From a virus, in IMG/VR virus record IMGVR_UViG_3300042549_010718, positions 1 to 52,900 of that record: a DNA stretch of 52,900 nucleotides; one strand, written 5' to 3'. Each line of letters begins with the position of its first letter. The stretch's first letter is position 1. The notes below the pieces were generated by a model that did not search any database, was not told the DNA's origin, and was given only the letters and a program-made list of their open reading frames with translations. Positions 1-7,527 of the stretch are shown here, piece after piece. The translations under genes and the position numbers were made by a program.

Positions 1-412
1 CTTCGTGCCAGACTTCAAAGGTTATGCCTCGATCTTCACAATAACTTTGTGCTGCTTCCCATTTTGATAGGTTTTTAGCATATGTCATTACCTCAGTTAG
101 ATACTTTTTTGTTTTGATTTTTTTAGGCTGAGGCTGTATCGTTTGTTTTTTTGGTTTTATTTCAATCAAATATTTCTGACCCGAAACAAACTCAATAAGC
201 ATATCAACAAAATAACGATGCATCTTGCCATCAGTTCTGCAACGATATGGTATGACTATCTCTTCACTGCTCCAGCTCTTTACATTTGGATTAGTGTCAC
301 ACCACTTAAAGACTTGTCTTTCCCAAAGACTGCGATAAACAATATTTGAAAAATCACCTCTATATTTTGCTATGTTTTGAGGTCGATATTTTCCTTTATA
401 ATATTTTGACAT
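1..412 (-). CDS. gp4: Head completion nuclease-like protein gp4 (partial, runs off left edge)
   Basis: Reading the minus strand from the ATG at 412 gives an open frame of 137 codons with no stop before the window edge. It opens MSKYYKGKYRPQN and continues with YRSLWERQVFKW, then WSSEEIVIPYR, HRYFVDMLIEF and LIEIKPKKQ. These blocks match T4 gp4, a roughly 150-residue protein that finishes the DNA-filled head before tail joining. The D-(x)n-ExK pattern (the D in YFVDM, then EIK) is the PD-(D/E)xK nuclease signature seen in this family. Nearly all of the protein is present. It is divergent from gp48, with 18 bases between the two start codons, and a minus-strand late promoter lies at 426-433. 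Frame, family match and position beside baseplate genes agree; the nuclease role is inferred from the family. Confidence 0.85.
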   Translation of the reverse strand, partial: MSKYYKGKYRPQNIAKYRGDFSNIVYRSLWERQVFKWCDTNPNVKSWSSEEIVIPYRCRTDGKMHRYFVDMLIEFVSGQKYLIEIKPKKQTIQPQPKKIKTKKYLTEVMTYAKNLSKWEAAQSYCEDRGITFEVWHE

Positions 413-416
413 GATG

Positions 417-424
417 TATAAATA
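417..424 (+). promoter_or_regulatory. Late promoter TATAAATA before gp48
   Basis: A perfect match to the T4 late-promoter octamer, six bases before the ATG at 431. By T4 spacing the transcript would begin at or one base before the start codon. It is one half of a two-way palindrome with the minus-strand motif at 426-433. Confidence 0.75.
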
Positions 425-425
425 G

Positions 426-433
426 TATTTATG
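426..433 (-). promoter_or_regulatory. Late promoter CATAAATA (minus) before gp4
   Basis: On the minus strand this reads CATAAATA, 13 bases before the gp4 ATG at 412. It overlaps the gp48 start codon and mirrors the plus-strand motif about G425. Confidence 0.65.
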
Positions 434-1423
434 CCAGGTTATATCGATCCAAATTATTGGTTAAACAGAAACACATTTGCTCCTCTTTCGAAACCCGTAA
501 CTGAGGCAAAAACAACATTAGTTGATACTGTCAAAGAGGCATGGGATAAACTTGATGTTGATAAAGCTCTTGAAGAAGGTAAAGCCATAAACAGGGCAAA
601 TGAAAAATTTAAAACTAGAAATACTGGAACATTAGGAAAGGTTAATACATTTCCATCAGAATTGATATCAACAAATCGACCAATTATTGAATTTCGCTGT
701 TTACAGGATCACAGTATACTTAAAGCAGGAACAACAATATATTTGCCTGCACCCGAAGGATTGTCATATAGTAACTCTTCTACATATAATGACTCTGAAC
801 TTGGAGTATTTGGGGGTGCGATATTAGGTGGTCTTAATAGTATTGACCCCACTAAAAAGTTAAATGAAATTGGTGAAGATTTAATACGAAAGGGGACTTC
901 TGCCTTTGAAGCAGCAAAGGGAGTTAATCCAAAAAATTTAATTTTGGCTGCAGCTTCTGGATTCGTTCAAGACACTGGTATTAAAGCTGCAGTTGGAGTT
1001 GCTGCGGGTGCTAGGTTTAATCCATATGTTGTAACATCATTTGATGGTACAGATACTCGCGAATATACTTTTGAATATAAACTAATACCATCATCAGCGG
1101 AAGAAGCGGCGACTATTAAAAAAATAACACAATTATTTCAAATCGCAGTATACGGAGAAATTGACGGAGGATTTCTTTTAAAATATCCACCAAAATGGAA
1201 ATTAACTATTCTTGTGCCAGATAATAAAGCGGGAACAGGAAAGGCATTAAAGCCCCTTAGTTCATTTTATGAATGTTATTTACAAGGTTGTAATGTAACA
1301 TATAATGCATCAAACAATTCATATTTTCGTGATAATTCTCCGTTCGAAACGGACATTAGTTTGACATTTAAAGAAACAAAGGCATTACATGCAAATGAAG
1401 TTGCTAAACTATTAATACAATAA
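431..1423 (+). CDS. gp48: Baseplate tail tube cap gp48
   Basis: A 330-residue protein. The C-terminal third (about residues 200-325, from VVTSFDGTDTREYTFEYKL to DISLTFKETKAL) has the tail-tube-like fold pattern of T4 gp48, the cap at the top of the baseplate hub from which the tube polymerises (T4 gp48 is 364 residues). The N-terminal part holds a long Ala/Gly-rich segment (about 130-200) that could be helical. It is the first gene of a compact baseplate operon driven by the late promoter at 417-424; gp53 starts two bases after the stop. gp54 has a related tube fold and is the main alternative, but the length and position before gp53 favour gp48. Confidence 0.72.
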   Translation: MPGYIDPNYWLNRNTFAPLSKPVTEAKTTLVDTVKEAWDKLDVDKALEEGKAINRANEKFKTRNTGTLGKVNTFPSELISTNRPIIEFRCLQDHSILKAGTTIYLPAPEGLSYSNSSTYNDSELGVFGGAILGGLNSIDPTKKLNEIGEDLIRKGTSAFEAAKGVNPKNLILAAASGFVQDTGIKAAVGVAAGARFNPYVVTSFDGTDTREYTFEYKLIPSSAEEAATIKKITQLFQIAVYGEIDGGFLLKYPPKWKLTILVPDNKAGTGKALKPLSSFYECYLQGCNVTYNASNNSYFRDNSPFETDISLTFKETKALHANEVAKLLIQ

Positions 1424-1425
1424 TT

Positions 1426-2253
1426 ATGAAAGGATTTTTTAGAAATTTCACAGGAGCAATTTATAATTTTGATACTAAAGATTATAAATCAGAAAGAGTT
1501 ATAACTGACATTACTCGCAGCATTCAATTTAAAGATATTGGAAATTTTGTAAGATATGACAAATATTATATTACAGATGGTGAAACACCAGATAGTCTAG
1601 CATATAAATTGTATGGTGATCCGACAAAACATTGGATATTATATTTGCTAAATCCAGATTTAAAAAAGGGTTGGCCATATAGCGATGTAGAGTTAGAAAG
1701 ATTGATCGAAAGTAAATATGGAGCATATAGTTTTCTATCTTTGGCTAATGAAGATGTTTATGCATATAAAACTAATAAAAACGATCCAAATGAAACGCCG
1801 CGCTCGATTGATTTTAGTATAGCCGATAGTGTAAAAATTTATTTGGATCCAGATGATGAAGCATTGGATGTAACGTTTCATCAGTTCGATTATACTCGAA
1901 GAACGCTTATAATATCCCAAAAGCCAAATGATACTGAATGGATGAAAGATCTTGAGACGATCTTTATTAAGTTTTTTAATGGTGAGGGCTCTGATAGAGT
2001 TCAAGTTGGATCAACTATTGAATTAAGTGTTAATCCTGACAATTGCCATTATCTTATGAAAAATGCTGCATATAGCTATGACTTTAAATCATATAGAGAT
2101 GCACTATTAAATGGTGATAGCATACAGTATGCAACAAGCTTTGAACAATATGAATATGATAAAAATGAAAGTAAGAAATTTATTCGCGTATTAAATAGTT
2201 CTGATGCAGAAAGAGTTTCACAACAATATTTTCAGATATTAGAAGATGGCTGA
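1426..2253 (+). CDS. gp53: Baseplate wedge subunit gp53
   Basis: A 275-residue protein. Residues about 40-85 contain YYITDGETPDSLAYKLYG followed by DPTKHWILYLLN, the LysM-like block typical of gp53-family baseplate wedge proteins, in which a 'time/length' motif is followed by a W-x-L-N segment. The family joins wedges to each other and to the hub during baseplate assembly. T4 gp53 is shorter (196 residues), so this version has an extended C-terminus. It starts two bases after gp48 and its last eight bases overlap the next gene, so the two are probably translationally coupled. No Shine-Dalgarno is visible. Confidence 0.82.
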   Translation: MKGFFRNFTGAIYNFDTKDYKSERVITDITRSIQFKDIGNFVRYDKYYITDGETPDSLAYKLYGDPTKHWILYLLNPDLKKGWPYSDVELERLIESKYGAYSFLSLANEDVYAYKTNKNDPNETPRSIDFSIADSVKIYLDPDDEALDVTFHQFDYTRRTLIISQKPNDTEWMKDLETIFIKFFNGEGSDRVQVGSTIELSVNPDNCHYLMKNAAYSYDFKSYRDALLNGDSIQYATSFEQYEYDKNESKKFIRVLNSSDAERVSQQYFQILEDG

Positions 2254-3688
2254 ATATACCAAAAATAGTCCAAAGGTTCTTAATGCCGATGGCAAACCAC
2301 TTGTACCTGGTACATATGAAATAATAAAGATAACTCTTAAGAGAGCTGATCTGACAAGTGAATTGGACATTACCCGGTTAATTACAGATATATCATTTAC
2401 TGAAGAATTATTTTCTCCAGTTATGGTTGCTAAATTAACAGTTAGTGATACTGCAGATGATAAAAATAAAATCTTTAAAACAAAGGCAGAATATTTTCAA
2501 GGTCATGAAGTAATAGAGATAAGTCTACGTTTCATTGATATTGAAGATGACAAAACAATAAAATTTCAATTAGGTGTTCGTGATTATAGCGAATTTGAAC
2601 TTGATAATGAAGGTCTATATACTGGTACTTTTGTTATAACTGCAATTGACAATTTTGCAATACTTAGTCGATTGCAACAAATATCATTTGGTGTTGGTCA
2701 ACCTCATGATGATTCAAAACGAGGTAAAACTACAATTGATCATATTAAATTAATTTTTAGTAAATATCTAAAACTCGATGACAATGCTTTTGATTATGAC
2801 GCTTCTTATCAACAAACGTCATGCAGTAAAAGAATAAGAGGTATTATACCATATACTACACCGTTGCAAGCTATAGAATGGCTACGAACAAAATCATATG
2901 ATAATGATAAATCTCCATTTTTCATATATAGCATATTCAACAATTTAAATGATAAGCCAATACGAAAAATAATGGCAAGAAGCTGGAATTGGCTTATAAA
3001 TGACAAAGTTAATATTCCGATTCGTAAATTTGTAAAAAAATATAATGATGAAGAATATAGCGACGATAGGGCTCGTTATGAAGTTGAAAGAAAAAGATTA
3101 TTAGAATTTACAACAAACTCTACAAAAAATGAATTGAGTAAATTTTTACAAGGTGAATATGATACAATAGTCAAAACAATTGATTATGCCGCTAGCGCTT
3201 TTGATTATAACGATAGTAGTAATGCAGTGCCGGCGCTTAAACAAACATTAGAAGCTACTACAAATATAGATCAATATATAAAAAGATTTAATGCAAATGA
3301 AAGACTCAAGAATAATTATCTTAAGACTTTAAATTTGAGTCGAGAGAATATAGAACTATCTGCTCCTGCAATAATTTCACATAAACCTTTACCATTATAT
3401 GATAATATTGATAATACATTATCTGATTTAACAGATTCATCACAAGTCAGAAATTGGCATAGTCGCGCGACTCGTTTTTTCTCAGCAAAGGTTGATAACG
3501 AACAAAGCGAGATTGTTGTTTATGGCGATATTAATTTGAATCCTGGAAAAATTTTAGAAATTATAGTTGATAAAGATGAAGAAAAATCATCGCGAAATGG
3601 TTATTATATAATCATTGCAAGCGTTCATAGTTTTATGGATGGCCGATATATTAATCGTTTAAGACTTGTACAATTACCAAAACAATGA
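2246..3688 (+). CDS. gp27: Baseplate central hub protein, gp27-like
   Basis: A 480-residue protein. The N-terminal half (MAEYTKNSPKV... ITDISFTEELFSPVMVAKL, about residues 30-150) resembles the first tube-like domain of T4 gp27, the trimeric ring that links the six-fold tail tube to the three-fold spike. The block VPYTTPLQAIEWLRTK, here near residues 203-220 as IPYTTPLQAIEWLRTKS, followed by SPFFIYSIFN, is recurrent in hub proteins of aquatic T4-type phages. T4 gp27 is 391 residues. It overlaps gp53 by eight bases and the spike gene by four (ATGA), as expected for subunits of one hub complex. Identity is inferred from motif and gene order. Confidence 0.75.
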   Translation: MAEYTKNSPKVLNADGKPLVPGTYEIIKITLKRADLTSELDITRLITDISFTEELFSPVMVAKLTVSDTADDKNKIFKTKAEYFQGHEVIEISLRFIDIEDDKTIKFQLGVRDYSEFELDNEGLYTGTFVITAIDNFAILSRLQQISFGVGQPHDDSKRGKTTIDHIKLIFSKYLKLDDNAFDYDASYQQTSCSKRIRGIIPYTTPLQAIEWLRTKSYDNDKSPFFIYSIFNNLNDKPIRKIMARSWNWLINDKVNIPIRKFVKKYNDEEYSDDRARYEVERKRLLEFTTNSTKNELSKFLQGEYDTIVKTIDYAASAFDYNDSSNAVPALKQTLEATTNIDQYIKRFNANERLKNNYLKTLNLSRENIELSAPAIISHKPLPLYDNIDNTLSDLTDSSQVRNWHSRATRFFSAKVDNEQSEIVVYGDINLNPGKILEIIVDKDEEKSSRNGYYIIIASVHSFMDGRYINRLRLVQLPKQ

Positions 3689-4638
3689 AAATAGATAATT
3701 GGTTTACTGGAATAATTGAAGAATGTGATCCCACAACAAATCGCGTACGTGTTCGCATGTTTGGTTTGCATAGCTTTGAGCGTAATGAACTTCTTACAAC
3801 TGATTTGCCGTGGTCAACACTAATATTACCAGTTAATATTGAAACAGCAAGCACTCCTAATATTTCTGAATTAATTGGCAGATGCGCATTTGGTTTTTTT
3901 AGAGATGGTGATGATATGCAAGATGCGGTTGTAATTGGTCTATATGGCATAGGCGAATGGAATCAATCACAGCTTGGTGGATTTAATCCAACAGTCAATG
4001 GCAATGGTTATTCTATTGCTAATCCAAGTGCTAATCAATATGTTAGTACTATAAATGGATCATCGAATTTTGTAACAAATATTGTAAGTGGTGGTTATAT
4101 ACCATCTACCGCAGCACATAGTGAAAATGGTCTATTAAAATCATTTGATCAAACAGTACCAGGTAATGGTTATGATTCGGCTATTGCTAATCGAATTATA
4201 CAACCAGCTTTAAGTCAACTCAATAAAAATATATCATATACCAGAAATGCTGGACCTATTGCTGAATATTTTAGATCAACAAATCTGCCTAATGGTGCAG
4301 CTGGAAAAAACCATTGGTGTGCAGCGTTTGTTTGTTGGGCTATAAAACAATCTGGACTATTTGATGAAGCTACTCGACCTAAAATCACAAGAGCATTTGA
4401 TTTTGATAAATGGGCCCAAGAAGAAAAAGTGCATCCTCGCGCTGATATATATTATAATCCAGAAGATATAAAACCAGGAGATATTGTTGTTTTTACTCAT
4501 AGTCATGTTGGTATTGCAATTGAACCTTTAGTTAATAATAAGTTTAAATCAATTGAAGGTAATACTGGAGGAGGAAATGTTGCCATAAACCCTCGGTCAA
4601 GTTCACAAGTAATATATTCAGTTCGAATAGTTAAATAA
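3685..4638 (+). CDS. gp5: Tail spike base (gp5-like OB domain) fused to a CHAP peptidase
   Basis: A 317-residue protein. Residues 1-100 (WFTGIIEECDPTTNRVRVR, then GRCAFGFFRDGDDMQDAVVIG) are the OB-fold of gp5/VgrG-type spike proteins that sits under the gp27 ring. After a flexible linker, residues about 185-317 form a CHAP-type cysteine peptidase/amidase domain. Cys212 lies in NHWCAAFVCWA, His274 in HSHVGIAIE, and Glu291 with Asn293 in IEGN. The spacing C-(62)-H-(17)-E-x-N is what staphylococcal CHAP endolysins show. T4 gp5 carries a lysozyme in this position, so the wall-cutting enzyme has been swapped while the mounting domain is kept. The beta-helical needle is encoded by the separate next gene. 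The catalytic role is inferred and the fold assignment is good. Confidence 0.82.
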   Translation: MKIDNWFTGIIEECDPTTNRVRVRMFGLHSFERNELLTTDLPWSTLILPVNIETASTPNISELIGRCAFGFFRDGDDMQDAVVIGLYGIGEWNQSQLGGFNPTVNGNGYSIANPSANQYVSTINGSSNFVTNIVSGGYIPSTAAHSENGLLKSFDQTVPGNGYDSAIANRIIQPALSQLNKNISYTRNAGPIAEYFRSTNLPNGAAGKNHWCAAFVCWAIKQSGLFDEATRPKITRAFDFDKWAQEEKVHPRADIYYNPEDIKPGDIVVFTHSHVGIAIEPLVNNKFKSIEGNTGGGNVAINPRSSSQVIYSVRIVK

Positions 4639-4648
4639 TATATAAAAT

Positions 4649-5479
4649 ATGGACACTACAGGTTTTAATAATATTTCAAATCAAAATTCCGCATTTCCAA
4701 TATATTCGGATAGTTCTATTGATGGGTTAGTAAAAACTTCACAAACAATAGGCGGACATATTGATGAACTTGATGATACGCTTGGGGCGGAACGCCGATT
4801 AAGGTTTCATCCAAAGGGTCATCGCGAAGTTTGGACTCAAAAAGGACGCGATCTTACTATATTTGGTGAAAATTTTACAATGGTTTTTGGTCATGAAAAA
4901 GTAACAGTATATGGTAAAGTTGATATTACAGTAATTGGTGAGTGCAATACTAAAGTTGACGGCAATTATAATCTAAATATAACTGGGGATATGAATGTTT
5001 CAGTTACAGGTAATATTGTTCAAAAATGTGATGGCGCATTTGTTACTGAAACAACAAAAGGCGATATTATTCATAATAGTGGCAGTCAATTGCAACATCA
5101 TAGTGTTGCTGATATGGTAACACGATGTGGCGGCGAATATGATTGCCGCATAACAAAGAATGCAAATTTTAATGCAATTACAACTAGCTTTTTTGGAAAT
5201 AATTTTGTTTGTGGTGCATCAAATGTTATTAGTTTAGCATCAGGTGTTTCTACTGTGATTAGCAGTACAAGTTTAAATCTAGCAGGAACATCAAGTATAA
5301 ATCTGCAAAGTATTGCATCGATTAATAGCGATAGTCCAATTACAAATATTAATTCACCTTCTATAACAGCAACAGGCATTGTCAGCGGTCAAGATTTTAT
5401 TTCTGGAGCAATTAGTCTAGCTAATCATAAACATATTAGTGCGGCATCAGGTTCACCAACTAGCACACCTATACCATAA
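4649..5479 (+). CDS. Tail spike needle, gp5 C-terminal beta-helix as a separate gene
   Basis: A 276-residue protein rich in short alternating beta repeats (TVYGKVDITVIGECNTKVDG, NLNITGDMNVSVTGNIV, SINLQSIASINS), the trimeric triangular beta-helix pattern of the gp5/gpV/VgrG needle. Near the C-terminus, NHKHISAASGSPTSTP supplies an H-x-H motif; in spike tips such as P2 gpV an HxH trio binds a metal ion at the apex. In T4 the needle and lysozyme are one polypeptide that is cut by proteolysis; here they are separate genes ten bases apart. The N-terminal 60 residues (SIDGLVKTSQTIGGHIDEL) probably dock on the preceding OB/CHAP protein (inference). Confidence 0.8.
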   Translation: MDTTGFNNISNQNSAFPIYSDSSIDGLVKTSQTIGGHIDELDDTLGAERRLRFHPKGHREVWTQKGRDLTIFGENFTMVFGHEKVTVYGKVDITVIGECNTKVDGNYNLNITGDMNVSVTGNIVQKCDGAFVTETTKGDIIHNSGSQLQHHSVADMVTRCGGEYDCRITKNANFNAITTSFFGNNFVCGASNVISLASGVSTVISSTSLNLAGTSSINLQSIASINSDSPITNINSPSITATGIVSGQDFISGAISLANHKHISAASGSPTSTPIP

Positions 5480-5488
5480 ACTTAAGTT

Positions 5489-7084
5489 ATGTCAAATTTA
5501 GAAGATCTAGCAAAAATACAACAAGCACTGGGTTCATTACAATCAAATAATCCAATTGATGAATTAACAGCAAATAAATTGCTTAAAGAAGCAAATATTA
5601 GCAGCGCTATTAATAGTGCCGATCTTATACGCATTGGTAAAACTCAATCAGATATTAGTCAAGTTCTTGGTGGAGAAAGTCTTGATTTTGGTTCTATTAC
5701 CAGATTGTCTGATTGTATTAAAAATATTGATGATATTATTATTGATCGATTAACTAAAAAGTTAACATCATTGTTATTGCAAAATAGTACAGTTTCTGCT
5801 GCTCTTGCTACTGCGACTAATGTTATGGCAGTAATTAATACAGTGAATGGTTATATTGCATTTGTACAAAGCTTGCTTGACAAATCGTTTTTAGAGCTGC
5901 TCATACTTGCAAAGGATGCAGGCATACTTGAAAGAAGCGAAATATTTCGACAAATACAAGAAAAGTATGGCAGCACAATTAACAATCTTAATGAGATTTT
6001 GGCTAATATTGATAACTTAAATATATGTACTATGATGGGTCTAGGCGGAGGACCAGTGCCAAGTGGTGTTAAAAATATGAAGCCCGAAGCTTTACCAGAT
6101 TTTGGTAGCTTTATTAAAGTTGATACAGCATCACTTGAAAAGAAACAAAAATATGAAGATGTGATTAGTAGAATTGGATTTGAAATTACAAATGTAATTG
6201 ATTTTGTGCCTAATCAACTCGCTGGTGTTTTAAATAGAGCTCCTCAAACACCGCCTGCAGTAAATGATGCATTAAGTCATTTGCAAAATTTCTCTCGTGC
6301 AGTTATTAATCGTTATGGTGTGGCAAGCGATGATGAGGTTACAAAATTACGAGCTCTTTTTAATGCTGAAATTGACCGAAAAATTAGTGAATATAGCTAT
6401 GAGTGGTCTCCAGAGACTCGTGAGTTTTATAAACAAAAGGCGCAATATGCAATATTGATTGCTGAATCTGAACATAAAACATTAAGCGAATGGAATATTG
6501 TAAAGAATAATAATTATCAGCCTGGTCAAAGAGTTTCAACCGGTATTTCTAAATATGGTGATCCGCGATGGGATCTTACAACATTTATTGATCTTGTGCC
6601 CAGTGAAAGAGCAAAAGTTATAGGATATCCAACCGCTTGGACTCCTCAATATATTGCAAGTCAAGAAGCTAGTATGATTGCACGAGATTATCCGCCTAGA
6701 ACGTTAACAGATATATCAGATTCATATACTGGTAACGGCGAGTATGGTGGTCAAATATTAGTTAGTGGTTATTCATGTGCAACATCGCGATGGCCCGGAG
6801 GAACTAAATTACAATTGAAAAATCCAGATGGTTCAATTTATGATCCAGCTGGACTAAATCCAAGTGGAATTGTTACTGTTGTTGATACTGGTCCAGCAAA
6901 GAAAAAAGAAACTTGGAATAAAATTGACGTTTATATTAAAGAACCATCAGATGCTGCAAAATACAGAAATTCAACACTGGCTGGAGTTGAAGTTTATTTG
7001 GTTGAGATGGGTACAAAAACTAGTAAAAAATATAATGATGCGCATGCATTCGCCAAGATGAAAAAATGGGATGGATATAAATAG
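5489..7084 (+). CDS. Baseplate hub-associated protein with C-terminal 3D/double-psi-barrel domain
   Basis: A 531-residue protein I do not recognise as a whole. Residues 1-340 are mostly helical with an Ala/Leu-rich hydrophobic stretch near 95-135 (LTSLLLQNSTVSAALATATN). Residues about 430-510 look like a 3D/RlpA-type double-psi beta-barrel: GYSCATSRWPGGTKLQL, then VVDTGPAKKKETW and NKIDVYIKEP, with Asp466 and Asp480 at the positions of the family's conserved aspartates. In MltA and related enzymes this barrel carries the lytic transglycosylase aspartate. The gene lies between the needle and gp25, where T4-type phages place hub proteins, and its size is near that of the tape-measure/hub protein gp29 (590 residues), so that role is possible. 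Function is unproven; the domain call is moderate. Confidence 0.55.
   Translation: MSNLEDLAKIQQALGSLQSNNPIDELTANKLLKEANISSAINSADLIRIGKTQSDISQVLGGESLDFGSITRLSDCIKNIDDIIIDRLTKKLTSLLLQNSTVSAALATATNVMAVINTVNGYIAFVQSLLDKSFLELLILAKDAGILERSEIFRQIQEKYGSTINNLNEILANIDNLNICTMMGLGGGPVPSGVKNMKPEALPDFGSFIKVDTASLEKKQKYEDVISRIGFEITNVIDFVPNQLAGVLNRAPQTPPAVNDALSHLQNFSRAVINRYGVASDDEVTKLRALFNAEIDRKISEYSYEWSPETREFYKQKAQYAILIAESEHKTLSEWNIVKNNNYQPGQRVSTGISKYGDPRWDLTTFIDLVPSERAKVIGYPTAWTPQYIASQEASMIARDYPPRTLTDISDSYTGNGEYGGQILVSGYSCATSRWPGGTKLQLKNPDGSIYDPAGLNPSGIVTVVDTGPAKKKETWNKIDVYIKEPSDAAKYRNSTLAGVEVYLVEMGTKTSKKYNDAHAFAKMKKWDGYK
7076..7083 (+). promoter_or_regulatory. Late promoter TATAAATA before gp25
   Basis: A perfect octamer overlapping the stop codon of the preceding gene, six bases before the ATG at 7090. 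The spacing equals that before gp48 and supports choosing ATG 7090 over the upstream TTG. Confidence 0.65.
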
Positions 7085-7089
7085 ATTTG

Positions 7090-7527
7090 ATGAGTAGAGT
7101 TCTTAATCTCAATGACTATAACACTGAACAATATCAACCGATTATTGCTTCAGGTGGGATATATCGCGATATTCATACTCGATTTATTCATCCTATAACA
7201 GGGGATGTTATGATAGCTAGTGATATTGACGCTATTAAAAATAGTGTTAAAAATATTATTTTGACCGAAGTTGGATCAAGACCATTTAATCCAGAATTTG
7301 GCACACAAGTAACTAGTATGTTATTTGAAAATATTGATCCTATAACACAACGACAAATAACACTTGAAATTGAAAATGGCATAACAAAATTTGAGCCACG
7401 AATTTCAGAATATAACGTAAAAGTTGTCGCAAATAATGATCGCAATAGTTATGATATTAGTATCATGTTTCAAACCATATATTCTCAAAACGGAGAAATT
7501 AAATTTATACTTAACAAAATACGATAA
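7090..7527 (+). CDS. gp25: Baseplate wedge subunit gp25
   Basis: A 145-residue protein of the GPW/gp25 family (T4 gp25 is 132). The family core is clear: IKNSVKNIILTEVGSRPFNP, FGTQVTSMLFENIDP and the EPR signature in ITKFEPRISEYNVKV, the residues that help nucleate sheath contraction at the baseplate. An in-frame TTG lies three bases upstream, but the ATG at 7090 is preferred because the late-promoter motif ends six bases before it. The stop overlaps the ATG of the gp6 gene (TAATGG), so the two are coupled. Confidence 0.92.
   Translation: MSRVLNLNDYNTEQYQPIIASGGIYRDIHTRFIHPITGDVMIASDIDAIKNSVKNIILTEVGSRPFNPEFGTQVTSMLFENIDPITQRQITLEIENGITKFEPRISEYNVKVVANNDRNSYDISIMFQTIYSQNGEIKFILNKIR

Noticed and set aside
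143-349. Plus-strand open frame at the left end
   Set aside because: It is the shadow of the gp4 gene on the minus strand, which shows conserved gp4 motifs.
7087-7089. TTG as start of gp25
   Set aside because: The ATG three bases on fits the late-promoter spacing and is the better start.
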